Shown: positions 40,846 to 49,973, counted from the first letter of the stretch. The stretch: 64,000 nt of DNA from Paulinella micropora (GCA_019918135.1 WBZZ01000611.1:1-64000); one strand, 5' to 3'. Numbers and translations are program-made. The notes: generated from the letters alone by a model not told the origin.

Positions 40846-41535
40846 TCATATATATATTTTTTTGGCTCCTTTACCTTTGAAGCTTCTAATTGTATGAACA
40901 CCCCTCGTCGGCTTCACTAACTTAGTATTCACAGCGGTCGCTCCCAGCAATGACACGGGGTCAAATGCGGTTCGGTAGTTCGTGGTCAGCTTCGCAGTCT
41001 TCGCCCGCTTACCTTTTGGATTTACTTTCACAGCCACTCGGTCAATTACTCCTTCAATTAGGTCTTTTGTGCTAGAGCCTTTATTGTATGTGGTTGCCCT
41101 TACACCAGTTTGTCGGCTTAAATCTTTTGCTATTGTGCCACCTAACGAACGACCCGTCAGCTCTACATTATCCTTACCATATTTCTTTATGACTTCATTA
41201 ACCAGCTTCTGCTCTTCTTTGTATCTTGGTGTTCTTTTTAATACTCCCTTTACTAATGCGACATCTGTGAGTAAGTCTCGCTTATCTACTGAGCCCCTAA
41301 ATGCCACAATCGCCTTACCGTCTTTCTCATACACTGTTGATTTTTCTTTGCTTGCGACTGGCTTCCATCCGTCAGCACCTTTTCTCTCCGACGAAGACAA
41401 ATATACATCCTCTGACAGCTCCGCACTACCTCCCTTCTGCTTTCTGTATTCCTTGCCCGCCTTTTTCAATGCCTCACCATAGGTTATACCGTGTTTAGCA
41501 GAGTAAGCCTTAACAAACTTAATCCACTCAGACAT
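40846..41535 (-). CDS. Lipase class 3-like protein with basic N-terminal domain
   Basis: 229 residues. The N-terminus SEWIKFVKAYSAKHGITYGE...KAGKEYRKQKG resembles the HMG/YABBY-like segment common at the start of giant-virus and PLV proteins. The rest is an alpha/beta hydrolase: AIVAFRGSVDKRDLLTDVAL and the nucleophile elbow LTGRSLGGTIAK (GxSxG, Ser about 129), with an Asp in TAFDPVSLLG and His in GVHTIRSF as possible triad members. It may act on host or virion membrane lipids during entry. It is convergent with the replication region, three bases apart. Absent from A. Confidence 0.7.
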   Translation of the reverse strand: MSEWIKFVKAYSAKHGITYGEALKKAGKEYRKQKGGSAELSEDVYLSSSERKGADGWKPVASKEKSTVYEKDGKAIVAFRGSVDKRDLLTDVALVKGVLKRTPRYKEEQKLVNEVIKKYGKDNVELTGRSLGGTIAKDLSRQTGVRATTYNKGSSTKDLIEGVIDRVAVKVNPKGKRAKTAKLTTNYRTAFDPVSLLGATAVNTKLVKPTRGVHTIRSFKGKGAKKIYI

Positions 41536-41625
41536 TGCGTACTGTCTACCGAAGTAATAAATATTAGTATGAGGTATATCATTAATTATTTAATTTTTTT
41601 TCCTGCCAACTATATACACCCTACT

Positions 41626-41901
41626 ATGTCCGCCCTCACTAGACTATGCGAGAAGTTCCAAAAACTTTCCATTGAAGGCGAAAAAAAATCCTTCTCGTTG
41701 GAAGATGTCCAAAAGGTAATCCACGACGAAATAAAAGCGATTGAAGAAATGAGAAATGCTCAACCGAAAGACACATTTCATTTTGGGAAATACAAAGGCA
41801 AAAAAATAGAAGACATCGCAAAGATTGACAAGCCATATATTGAATGGCTAGTCCGTCAGCCGTGGTGTAGTAATAAAGACGAATTGAAAAAGTATTTATG
41901 A
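41626..41901 (+). CDS. GKYKGKKI-motif protein of element B
   Basis: 91 residues. The start MSALTRLCEKFQKLSIEGEK follows TATATACACCCTACT and matches the A protein start, which is why this ATG is chosen over an upstream one. FGKYKGKKIEDIAKIDKPYI-EW marks the ExoX-like C-terminal / DUF3820-type domain. Close relative of 31033-31320. Probable accessory to replication. Confidence 0.7.
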   Translation: MSALTRLCEKFQKLSIEGEKKSFSLEDVQKVIHDEIKAIEEMRNAQPKDTFHFGKYKGKKIEDIAKIDKPYIEWLVRQPWCSNKDELKKYL

Positions 41902-41935
41902 TTATAATAAATAAATTTTATATAATATAGGTACG

Positions 41936-42121
41936 ATGAGCGAAGCCGAAGCAAAAAAAGAAATTCCCGCCGAAGAGGAAGAAGTAAATAAAACTCTACA
42001 ATATGGAAAATAAAAAAAAATGAAAATTGAAGATGTTGCCAAGATTGACAAAGAATATCTAGAATGGCTAGTTCAACAGCCTTATTTTAAGAATAAAGAT
42101 GAAGTGAAAAAGTATTTGTAG
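41936..42121 (+). pseudogene. Second GKYKGKKI-motif gene region of element B, broken
   Basis: A shorter region whose end encodes KIEDVAKIDKEYLEWLVQQP, matching the C-terminus of the long form in element A (30499-31002). It shows that both elements had two such genes side by side. The copy is broken. Confidence 0.55.
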
Positions 42122-42128
42122 GAGGTAT

Positions 42129-42764
42129 TTACCGTAAGAGATACATTTTACCTCTTATATTGATTTCTTTTTTTATTACTCGCAATATCGCTTTCTGTTT
42201 GTGGAAGTCGCTAAATTTGGTAAAATGCGGTTCTTTCAATAAACCGTCTTCAACTTCTAATTCTCTATTCACTTCAAGGTATTGTTTAAGGATATCTTTG
42301 AATTGTATGATGTCAAAGTGGTGGTCTACGTGGACATCAACCCGCTCATATATATCACCACTTATTTCGCATATGTATCTGGGTTCAACGAATACATCAA
42401 TAGCCACAATGTCAAGATATTCTTGTATTTGCGGTCTTATCGTATTCCTGCTCGCTTCTTTTATCACTCTCGCCATTTTTTTTAATTTGCTAATGCCTAT
42501 GAGGTCAACACAGCAATTCCACGAAAACGGCTTACCATCTACACGAAAGTGTTTTCTTCCCGTGGTCAAATTACTTTCAACATCAATGATGCCATTTTTT
42601 AGACAAGGGTGATGGGTTATTAGGTCTAGCACGAAATTGCCATCTTCTGGGTTCAGCACTTCACCATCGTTATATTTGTTTATCATTCTTCTTATGTAGG
42701 ATTTGATAGATGTTTTTGTTAGAAACCGCCTACCACCCACAACATACAACTTACGACTATACAT
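42129..42764 (-). CDS. DCL/DUF3223-domain protein
   Basis: 211 residues. Residues about 8-90 read VVGGRRFLTKTSIKSYIRRM, NKYNDGEVLNPEDGNFVLDL, HHPCLKNGI and GRKHFRVDGKPFSWNCCVDL, the pattern of the DUF3223 / DCL (defective chloroplasts and leaves) domain, seen in plant rRNA-processing proteins and RNA polymerase IV/V tails as well as in viruses. The C-terminal half is unrecognised. A nucleic-acid-processing role is possible. It has no counterpart in element A and is inserted between the replication and capsid halves. Confidence 0.7.
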   Translation of the reverse strand: MYSRKLYVVGGRRFLTKTSIKSYIRRMINKYNDGEVLNPEDGNFVLDLITHHPCLKNGIIDVESNLTTGRKHFRVDGKPFSWNCCVDLIGISKLKKMARVIKEASRNTIRPQIQEYLDIVAIDVFVEPRYICEISGDIYERVDVHVDHHFDIIQFKDILKQYLEVNRELEVEDGLLKEPHFTKFSDFHKQKAILRVIKKEINIRGKMYLLR

Positions 42765-42818
42765 ATCTCCTATATTATTACAGAAAAAAAATATTACAAA
42801 AATAAATATATATTCACA

Positions 42819-44057
42819 TTAGTGATCTTCTACGAAATTAACGATAACACTCACATTTCCTCCATTCGCGGCAGTAGATAAAGACTTTTGTAAAAATGTT
42901 AGATTTTCACCAGGAGCGAGTTGTATGTCATAGGTTCGCAGGTCAATAAGCTGGCTTGAAGTAGCATTAACATACAGTTTTAGAATTACGTCCGTTATAG
43001 TAGCACCACCTAGGGCCGTCGCAGAGGTGTCCTTTGATACGATTGAAGTTGTGGCATCAATATCAGCAAAGTTCTGTCCCGTAAGTGCGCCCGTCGTTTT
43101 TACAATTCGCACTACATTAACTTTACTGTCTTCGTTTGATATGCTCACGAGAGTTGGATAAACTATTGAATAATTGGTCGCACCACCATTAAAAGTTGTT
43201 TTATTTTTTATGCTGAGAATTGGGCTTTCAGTGGTGCTCGCCTTTTCATCTCCTTCCGCTTCGTTTGATATGCTTGAATTAATAGTGTTAGTTCCTTCTA
43301 TGAATAACCCAACACTCGCGGTTTTAAGGGATTGAATTCCAGTAGAAGCATCATTTCTCATTATAGCCGTAAAAGGTAATGTAGTATTTCGCAGACTTAC
43401 ACCAGTATTATCATTCGCATACTTAATCATATGGACTAGCTGAAATTCGCCAGTCTTTGGGTTCTCAATTGAAAACTTAATAGCACCAAAGCCCAAATAT
43501 TGAAATTGAATTTGAAATACATTTCCTTTATCCCACAGCAAGTCTGGCATATCGCCTGATCCATCGCAGGGGTCATCCCATTCTTCTTGGTCAATATAAT
43601 GTGCGTTTCCTGCTTTACAATGTAGAATATTCATCCCTGCCTCATTTTTGTAAAAATAAAATCCATCTTCAAATTCGTTTCCTATTCCGATAAATGAATA
43701 GTGTGCTTTCGCATCATCAGTCGTCCATAAAGCAGTGAAGCGACACATAACTCCCATACCCGTTCTGTATTTTATTTTTCTTTTGCTCACCAGAGAGGCA
43801 TCCGCAGTAGCGTTGGCAGTTGTTTTCAATTCCGCCATATTAGCATTAAATGAAACGGTCGCCTTTGTTTCTGTTTTAGCCCATATCCGTGTATTAACGG
43901 TATATGGAAAGATTTCTTGTAATACTGGTGTTAATTGTGCGGTTGTAGTTTCGCCAAAGGCGGTTTTCATATTATCAATGTGTCCGCCATATCCAACTTT
44001 GACATTTACGAAGTCTCCGACAGGATTTTGGGCGACTAAATTTCGTTGGTGAGACAT
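42819..44057 (-). CDS. Conserved 412-aa structural protein of element B
   Basis: Full-length partner of 29116-30354: same length, same start (MSHQRNL), and the same blocks RFTALWTTDDA, YSFIGIGNEFEDGFYFYKNE and FQIQFQYLGFGAIKFSIENP. The two are roughly 65-70% alike by eye. Late virion component, possibly lectin-like. It is downstream of the major capsid gene in the transcribed direction. Confidence 0.7.
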   Translation of the reverse strand: MSHQRNLVAQNPVGDFVNVKVGYGGHIDNMKTAFGETTTAQLTPVLQEIFPYTVNTRIWAKTETKATVSFNANMAELKTTANATADASLVSKRKIKYRTGMGVMCRFTALWTTDDAKAHYSFIGIGNEFEDGFYFYKNEAGMNILHCKAGNAHYIDQEEWDDPCDGSGDMPDLLWDKGNVFQIQFQYLGFGAIKFSIENPKTGEFQLVHMIKYANDNTGVSLRNTTLPFTAIMRNDASTGIQSLKTASVGLFIEGTNTINSSISNEAEGDEKASTTESPILSIKNKTTFNGGATNYSIVYPTLVSISNEDSKVNVVRIVKTTGALTGQNFADIDATTSIVSKDTSATALGGATITDVILKLYVNATSSQLIDLRTYDIQLAPGENLTFLQKSLSTAANGGNVSVIVNFVEDH

Positions 44058-44143
44058 TGTTCTATATTATCAAAAAAATAAATAATCTATCAAAATTAAT
44101 TGTAAGCTTTTTTTCAAAAACCACTTACGATCTCAAAAACCTA

Positions 44144-44163
44144 TTGCGAAGCTACGCCCGCAA
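44144..44163. terminator. Hairpin in the capsid/412-aa intergenic gap
   Basis: TTGCG...CGCAA, 5-bp arms in a locally GC-rich 148-bp gap within an AT-rich element. Confidence 0.4.
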
Positions 44164-44188
44164 AGCGTATCACCTAACTGGAGGGGGT

Positions 44189-44206
44189 GCGGGGGCTTGC
44201 CCCTGC
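44189..44206. terminator. GC-rich hairpin at the major capsid stop codon
   Basis: GCGGGGGCTTGCCCCTGC folds into a compact GC-rich hairpin and abuts the stop codon of the capsid gene on the minus strand. It occupies the same place as the AT-rich stop-codon hairpin in element A. Confidence 0.55.
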
Positions 44207-45691
44207 TAACTCATCAAAATTTCAATTCCCTTAACAACAACGGTTCTTTGAAGAATGGCATAAGTATAATAATTCAATTGGACTGCCCCAGTCGCACTCC
44301 ATTCATATCGCCGTTCGGTGTCCAACGATAGCCCAGCCACTTCATAACCCTCTTCTTCTCTCTTGTCATAAAGGGGGCGGTTGTGGTCCCAGAAATCAAC
44401 GTGGAACCAGTTATATTTATACACATTAGAGTTCAAAATAGCTGACCCCTTAATTTTTTCCTTCAAAAGCATATAGTCTTCATCGCGGGAACAAGTGATA
44501 TCAAACTGCTGAATTCTATTACTATCCAAAGTAGTATAATAATCAGTAATCTTAGCTTGTGCTCGGTTGTCGCAATCAAATGCGGTGTTTGAAGTTTCGG
44601 TGTTATTAAACCCGCTCGTGTAAATTCGGGTTCATCTTCAAAACAAATGACTGAGTGCCCGCCGCGAGATTAGTTTTCCAAGAGAGCGGGTATTCGGTCT
44701 TGAACGAAAAGCCTTCACCCGCAATCTTTTGTTGAACACCCAAGATAACATTCGGGTCGGTTTCAACAGCGAGAAATAAGTTAAGGTTAGTAATATTTGC
44801 GGGCTGTGCGGTAGCAGTCGCTCCTGCTCCAACACTATTAGCATCAGTTCCATAAAATACGGTTTTCTGGGTTCCCTCCCACACAATTCTCAAATCAAGA
44901 ATTTCATTAAAACCAATAGTTTTATCAATTTCAAAAATGGTTCCAAAAAGCATACCAAGAGGAATAGACACATTGATAACAGGAGTAGGGGTGTTATCTC
45001 CTCCACCTTCAAAATACTTCGCCTCTTCATAAGAGACATTTACAACAGATGCAGCACCAGTTCCGTTAGCGATGAGCAAATCATTATTACGACGAGCATT
45101 GATAGATGGTGGGGAAATTGCTCCTGCGATAGCATTACCATAAACATTTAATGTCGCCCGAAGATGACCGTCGGTATCAATACTCCCCGCAACTATTGCC
45201 GCACTTGCTTGTTGGCCAGCATACACGTTAGCATTAAAGGCGGTTGTAGCACGTCCATCAGCATTACACTTTTGAAGCATCGCACCATAACCAGACCCAG
45301 CCCCGTGGTTATCCAGTGCCATAAATCTATCATAGGAAATCTCGGGTTTCCAAATCATCTTAGTGTAATTACCCACGTGTTGAAGATTACACAAATACTG
45401 CCCACTTCGGCTTCGTAGTTCAATCGTCTTAATCATTGACAGACAGTCCATAGGAATTCTGTTATACCTTCCAGCATTACCGCCAGCATCTGGTGTGTAG
45501 GTAAATCGCAAAACAGACCTCGCAAGGTTCAAAGGACGAGTAGGAATTTCAAAAGTTGATTCAATTCCTCCCACGGTGGTAATTGGAATGGTCGCAAGAC
45601 TTTCGCGGGCAGTAAGTTTATTAAGCGAATACTTACCGCGAATGAGCTCGCTCTGGCTGTGTGTAAGTTCTCCTCCGTATTGAACGGGCAT
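44206..45691 (-). pseudogene. Major capsid protein of element B, broken
   Basis: Partner of the element A capsid gene (27497-28957). The start MPVQYGGEL is shared; a few in-frame codons upstream are ignored for that reason. Blocks FEIPTRPLNLAR, CLSMIKTIELRSRSGQYL, EEAKYFEGGGDN and NVILGVQQKIAGEGF are conserved, with long variable loops between. Double-jelly-roll-type major capsid protein. This copy is broken. Confidence 0.85.
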
Positions 45692-45758
45692 TTTTTTGTA
45701 AGTGCTTTTTTTCAAAAGGTTCTATATCTTATGGATAAAAAAATAAATAATTATAATA

Positions 45759-46571
45759 TTATCGGCTTTTTAACAAATTAAAAAATGATGAAAATAAATT
45801 AAAATAATTAGTCTCGCGGTAAATCAACAATGTCATTACAATACCCAACCCGTTTAGGTTTATTGGTTGGTCGTTTTCGTCAGTTAAGTAAAACCGAAAT
45901 ACATTGTTTGAATTGGCGGACAGTCTTTTGCCATATTCACTGCCAGAGCCGTCGTAGATAACAGAGCCGAATGGGATTTCATTTGCCGTATATATTTCTT
46001 GAAGCACGTGGTTATCGCCTTCACCTACTAAATCCGACTGTAAATACAATGTTTTTTCACCCGTCAATATTATGACATTTGACGACCTCAGTGTATTATT
46101 AGCGAAGAAATAAGTAGAAGACCGCTCAAAACCCATAATTTTGTGAATACGAGTTTCGTCATCAAACACAAACCGCGGTTGAATTCCGCCGTTGTCTGCC
46201 ACAGTAAATAATAGCTTGCCGTCTTCGGGTTCTGTGTTGGTGTTGTTGCTTGTTATTGTATATGTGTAGTCATTGGGGCTTTCCGCGGTTAGCACTTCGG
46301 CCAGCTTATTTTTTAAGTTGTTCATTGTGTAGTTGCCCTCGGGTATCGTAATGACCGCCTCATTGCCGTTTTCACTCAGAATAAAAGTGTTGTAAGGACT
46401 TGCCACAGAGTAATAGGACTTCGGCACATAGATATGTAAAATTTTACAATGTGTCGGGTTGTCCAATCCTCTTAAATCCAAAGAGTGTGTAAAGTCGCTA
46501 TCTGTGCCGTTTATCCTGTTTTTACTGTTTATGTAATAGATACCGCTACTCCTGCCACCTTTATATTCCAT
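45759..46571 (-). CDS. Minor capsid (penton-like) protein of element B
   Basis: 270 residues, the same length as the A copy and highly similar: YYINSKNRINGTDSDFTHSL, ILHIYVPKSYYSV, TIPEGNYTMNNLKNKL and NVFRFYLTDENDQPINLNGL. Single jelly-roll vertex protein by position and pattern. It lies between protease and major capsid genes. Confidence 0.8.
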   Translation of the reverse strand: MEYKGGRSSGIYYINSKNRINGTDSDFTHSLDLRGLDNPTHCKILHIYVPKSYYSVASPYNTFILSENGNEAVITIPEGNYTMNNLKNKLAEVLTAESPNDYTYTITSNNTNTEPEDGKLLFTVADNGGIQPRFVFDDETRIHKIMGFERSSTYFFANNTLRSSNVIILTGEKTLYLQSDLVGEGDNHVLQEIYTANEIPFGSVIYDGSGSEYGKRLSANSNNVFRFYLTDENDQPINLNGLGIVMTLLIYRETNYFNLFSSFFNLLKSR

Positions 46572-46636
46572 AGTAAGTCTTACAATCTCAAAAAACTATA
46601 TATTAGAAAATATATTTTTTATTTTACTGGCGGGGT

Positions 46637-47308
46637 CTATATGAATGTATCAAAACCATACCCATTCTGGGATTTCAACTCCTCCGCTTCCCTCTCCTTC
46701 AAATCAGTCCATCCGCTAGCAAATTTAAAACGGGTTCCTTTCGCCCGCTCTAAAAGAAACCGCATACTGTGCCAACCGCAAGTATCTGAGGTGTTTGATT
46801 GTTGCTTAACTTGATTAACCTTCATTAATAAATAACTATCTGGCTTACTTTTTTCAACAAGCTGTTTCATTTGTTGCTGGAAAAGTTCAGTCGGCTCATA
46901 TTCTGCTAGCGGGTCATATATCTCTATACTTCTATCGCCGATTAATGAGCAATAAACAGCCATCCAATGTTGTCCTTTTTTGTTGCTCGGGTCTGTGTTC
47001 ATAATAAAACCATACTTCTTTCTTTTTTCTGGTTTTAACTGGTTGATTTGGTCGCTGGCTATCGTGCCTAAATACCAGTCGTGCTTTTTCATTATGTCGT
47101 CTATTTCATTCGTCATTAATCCTTTACCTATTCCAGACTGTTCGCCAGGGTCCTCCGTTTCACTCACCAAATCTTCATCATTGCCACTTTCCTCAGGCTC
47201 TTGTATAGCTGGTTGATTTTCTTGTTCTTCTTTTTTTTCGTCTTTTTCTTCTCCTTTTGCTTCTCTATCTACTTCATCTTTTTTTTTTGAACGGCACCTT
47301 CTGCCCAT
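46637..47308 (-). CDS. Adenain-like cysteine protease of element B
   Basis: 223 residues. The catalytic domain from about residue 62 (GKGLMTNEIDDIMKKHDWYL) has His in GQHWMAVY, acid in IEIYDPL, Gln in VNQVKQQ and Cys in SDTCGWHSMRF. The short N-terminal Lys/Glu-rich part replaces the Pro-rich linker seen in A. It overlaps the end of the upstream coiled-coil gene by about 40 bases in another frame. Confidence 0.9.
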   Translation of the reverse strand: MGRRCRSKKKDEVDREAKGEEKDEKKEEQENQPAIQEPEESGNDEDLVSETEDPGEQSGIGKGLMTNEIDDIMKKHDWYLGTIASDQINQLKPEKRKKYGFIMNTDPSNKKGQHWMAVYCSLIGDRSIEIYDPLAEYEPTELFQQQMKQLVEKSKPDSYLLMKVNQVKQQSNTSDTCGWHSMRFLLERAKGTRFKFASGWTDLKEREAEELKSQNGYGFDTFI

Positions 47309-48201
47309 AAATCAAACGATGCCCAAGCCTGGTCTGGCGACATCATTCCCTCGTTTATAATAGGACTGGTATATAGCCATTTTTTCAACATTTCGGAATA
47401 GTTTATTTTTCCTCTTGATGGTTTAATGTCGGGGATAGTGTGGCCAATAAATTGTAGTTTTTTAACCATCATTTCATTACTAGTTTTTCCTGCTTTATTC
47501 CGTTTCTGTCTCATCGACTCTGCGAACATACCATCAATTAACTTTTCCTTTTTAGTTTGTTTGTGTTTCTCCTCTTCTTCCGCATCCTTTACAATTATGC
47601 CTCTCCGTCTTTTTGGCGGTCGTCCTGGTGGAGGTGGTGGTATCATAGGCGGTGCTACTGGGGCCATTAATAAACCCTGTCTATGTCGTCGTTCAGCATT
47701 TAGTTCCTGAATAAGTCGCTGTTCCTTTTTCATTTCCCTATCCTTTTCTTCCAGCCTTTCCTTCGCCTCCGCCAGTTCTCTTTTATGGTCTCTGTCCAAC
47801 GCCTCCTTTCTTTCCTTCGCATCGGCAAGGTCCTTTCTTTCCTGCCTTTTCTTCTCCGCTTGTAGGTCATCCCGTGCTGACTTTTCCTTTTTATCAATAG
47901 CCTCAATGAGGTCATACTTTTCTTGTTTAAGTTTGTCTAAGTGGTCTTGAATTGCGGTTCTCGTGTTCTGTTCAATCTCCGACAGGCTCTGAACCTTTCT
48001 TAAATTCTCCTTCTTTGTCTTTGCCCTCTTCGCTTTCGGCTTGTTCAAGTATTTCATAAACAGCTTAACGATTTGAAGTGTTGATAAGTCATTTGTTTTC
48101 TTTCCAAAGTTTAGATATGCTCGTTTGCCTTTTACTTTGATATATATTTGTTCTGTATATCCTCGGCGGTCTTTGTTTTCGCAGAGACTTCGCCTCCGCA
48201 C
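47269..48201 (-). CDS. Coiled-coil, Pro-rich protein of element B
   Basis: 310 residues. AYLNFGKKTNDLSTLQIVK and LRKVQSLSEIEQNTRTAI-DHLDKL match the A protein (24359-25462); then come a long Lys/Glu/Arg coiled coil and a Pro-rich insert (APVAPPMIPPPPPGRPPKRR). The C-terminus differs from A. The N-terminal end lies against two copies of the 25-bp hairpin repeat, so the true start is uncertain. Possible scaffold or vertex protein. Confidence 0.6.
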   Translation of the reverse strand: MRRRSLCENKDRRGYTEQIYIKVKGKRAYLNFGKKTNDLSTLQIVKLFMKYLNKPKAKRAKTKKENLRKVQSLSEIEQNTRTAIQDHLDKLKQEKYDLIEAIDKKEKSARDDLQAEKKRQERKDLADAKERKEALDRDHKRELAEAKERLEEKDREMKKEQRLIQELNAERRHRQGLLMAPVAPPMIPPPPPGRPPKRRRGIIVKDAEEEEKHKQTKKEKLIDGMFAESMRQKRNKAGKTSNEMMVKKLQFIGHTIPDIKPSRGKINYSEMLKKWLYTSPIINEGMMSPDQAWASFDLWAEGAVQKKKMK

Positions 48202-48205
48202 CTCC
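48181..48205. repeat. 25-bp hairpin repeat, copy 1
   Basis: GCAGAGACTTCGCCTCCGCA plus CCTCC. GCAGAG and CTCCGC pair with one mismatch around ACTTCGC. Identical copies are at 48226-48250 and 49502-49526. Confidence 0.8.
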
Positions 48206-48225
48206 TTTTTTTAATTTATTCATTC

Positions 48226-48250
48226 GCAGAGACTTCGCCTCCGCACCTCC
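48226..48250. repeat. 25-bp hairpin repeat, copy 2
   Basis: Identical to the copy 20 bases away. The pair lies at the upstream end of the coiled-coil gene. Confidence 0.8.
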
Positions 48251-48342
48251 ACGGGTTTTGGTGAAGCTTTTTCAAAAGGTTCATATACTAAGGTAAAAAA
48301 ATAAAACTGTTTTCAATATTATTTGAACCCACCGAGGGGGAT

Positions 48343-48651
48343 TTAAAATTTAAGTGCCCCACGTCCGCTCTGCTTGCCGTATCCTTGTTTGGCCGCCGCC
48401 TTTGCTACGCGGTCAGCATAAGGAACTCCGACATCGCTCAGAAAAGTAGCTCCTCTTGAAATCAATTGATTCTTTTTGATAAACCTATTAGCATCCAATA
48501 TCGCTTGTCCGACTTTCTTCCAATTTACTTTTCCACCCTGTTGCCCTTTTTTTCGTCCAGTTTTCTTTTTTCCGCCCGCCATTGTGCTTGAATTTCTTGT
48601 TATTTTTCCGACTGTTGGAATGACTTCAACCCTTGTTGTTTTTACGACCAT
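48343..48651 (-). CDS. Small basic core-like protein of element B
   Basis: 102 residues. MVVKTTRVEVIPTVGK at the start and KQSGRGALKF at the end match element A (23966-24310). The centre is KKKTGRKKGQQGGKVNWKKV. Probable DNA-condensing virion peptide by composition and position. Confidence 0.65.
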   Translation of the reverse strand: MVVKTTRVEVIPTVGKITRNSSTMAGGKKKTGRKKGQQGGKVNWKKVGQAILDANRFIKKNQLISRGATFLSDVGVPYADRVAKAAAKQGYGKQSGRGALKF

Positions 48652-48680
48652 TATAATATACGAAAAAAAAAATAATAAAA

Positions 48681-49500
48681 TTACAAAAACCTTTTGTTAA
48701 AATTCTGCCTCAGCTCGTCCGATACCGCATCCACATACAAAAAGTTAAACCTCTCTTTCGTCGCCTCGTGGTATTTTTCAATGAAGTATTCTAAATCATA
48801 TCCAAGGTCCAGATGCTTATACACGAGTTCTATTTTATCCACACTCTGTCCTGGAAAGATAAGAAGGTAGTCCAGCTGTTTAATCGCCTCAGGTTTTAGG
48901 TCGTTAAGATACTGCGAGCTCATAATCACCTTTGACTTGTAGTGTCTATTTTTTTTACTTAAATTGCTTACGGACTTATCCCTTAACCCGCTACCCAAAT
49001 CATCTAACACGAAAACAACTTCTGGTGTAATGTATTTGCTCGGTCTCTGTGGTTTTTCGCCTCCCTCCTGCTTCTTCTTCTCTTCTTTACCAAAATAAAG
49101 AAACTTCGGCTTCCTCTTTACCGTCCTGAACAATATCGCCTTCTTCTTGCTCTTCGTCAGGTTTATTCAGCTTGTCTAACTCGTAATCAATCACACTGTA
49201 TCCATCCGTTTTCAAATATGTGTATATAGCCATCGGGTTTCCCTTCTTCTTGAAGTGCTTCACCATTTCTTTGTATATGTGGTCTTTGTGTATCGTGCTG
49301 GCTATGATAACAATACGGGTCTTTTTGTCAGTAGTTCGTTTCAGGATTTCAAACAATGCGGTCGTCTTGCCACTCTTCTTGCGAGCGAGAAGAAATATAT
49401 TGGCATACGGCTCATCAAATAACTTATATCCTTTTGCCAACTTGTCGCCATCTCCGTTTTGTCTGACTGGTTTCACCTTTACATTATTGATTTTCTCCAT
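48681..49500 (-). pseudogene. Packaging ATPase of element B, broken
   Basis: HerA/FtsK-like packaging motor. ARKKSGKTTALFEILKRTTD (Walker A), VVFVLDDLGSGLRDK (Walker B) and VIMSSQYLNDLKPEAIKQLD closely match the A copy. The start at 49500 (MEKINNVKVKPVRQNGDG) is chosen by that match; the third 25-bp repeat lies immediately upstream of it. The copy is broken. Confidence 0.85.
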
Positions 49501-49501
49501 A

Positions 49502-49526
49502 GCAGAGACTTCGCCTCCGCACCTCC
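49502..49526. repeat. 25-bp hairpin repeat, copy 3
   Basis: Identical to the copies at 48181 and 48226 and placed one base upstream of the ATPase start codon on the minus strand. Confidence 0.8.
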
Positions 49527-49575
49527 AAATACTTTTATATATTCTAAAATATATTTTTATTTTACCTGTGGGGTT

Positions 49576-49596
49576 ATAGGGGGAGCAGGCCCCTAT
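49576..49596. terminator. Hairpin spanning the stop codon of the 114-aa gene
   Basis: ATAGGGGG-AGCAGG-CCCCTAT forms a 7-bp stem. The stop codon of the minus-strand gene at 49593 lies within it, the same design as in the capsid genes. Confidence 0.6.
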
Positions 49597-49937
49597 GCCA
49601 AAAATTCTAAACAAATAACAATTCTTCCAGCTAGTGGGTCAGTTTCAATATTACCGCTGTCTGTTTTCAATACCCTAAACGAATACTGCCCGTCGGTCCA
49701 GCCGCCGAGGTTTGAAATGTTTGCCGTGGTGCTGTCGGCGAATGTGCCGATAATGCCGATGCGGTCCATATAAAGGATTTTTGTTTTCGTCTCGGTCATA
49801 TCATTCATATAGTGGATAAACTTAACATTCATTCTAGTCGGCGTAAAGTTCATTTGAATGTTTTTATCAAATGTCTTGCTACCGCCAACAAAATCATTAC
49901 TTAGAAAAATAATCTTTTGGTATTTGAAATCAGTCAT
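49593..49937 (-). CDS. Conserved 114-aa virion-module protein of element B
   Basis: MTDFKYQKIIFLSNDFVGGS, NVKFIHYMND, ILYMDRIGIIGTFADS and RIVICLEFLA match the A protein at 22694-23053, confirming the start used for both. Beta-rich, unrecognised, placed between ATPase and the Cys-rich gene. Confidence 0.7.
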   Translation of the reverse strand: MTDFKYQKIIFLSNDFVGGSKTFDKNIQMNFTPTRMNVKFIHYMNDMTETKTKILYMDRIGIIGTFADSTTANISNLGGWTDGQYSFRVLKTDSGNIETDPLAGRIVICLEFLA

Positions 49938-49973
49938 TTGTGTTTTTTGTTTCTATATGTTGTATAATATATT

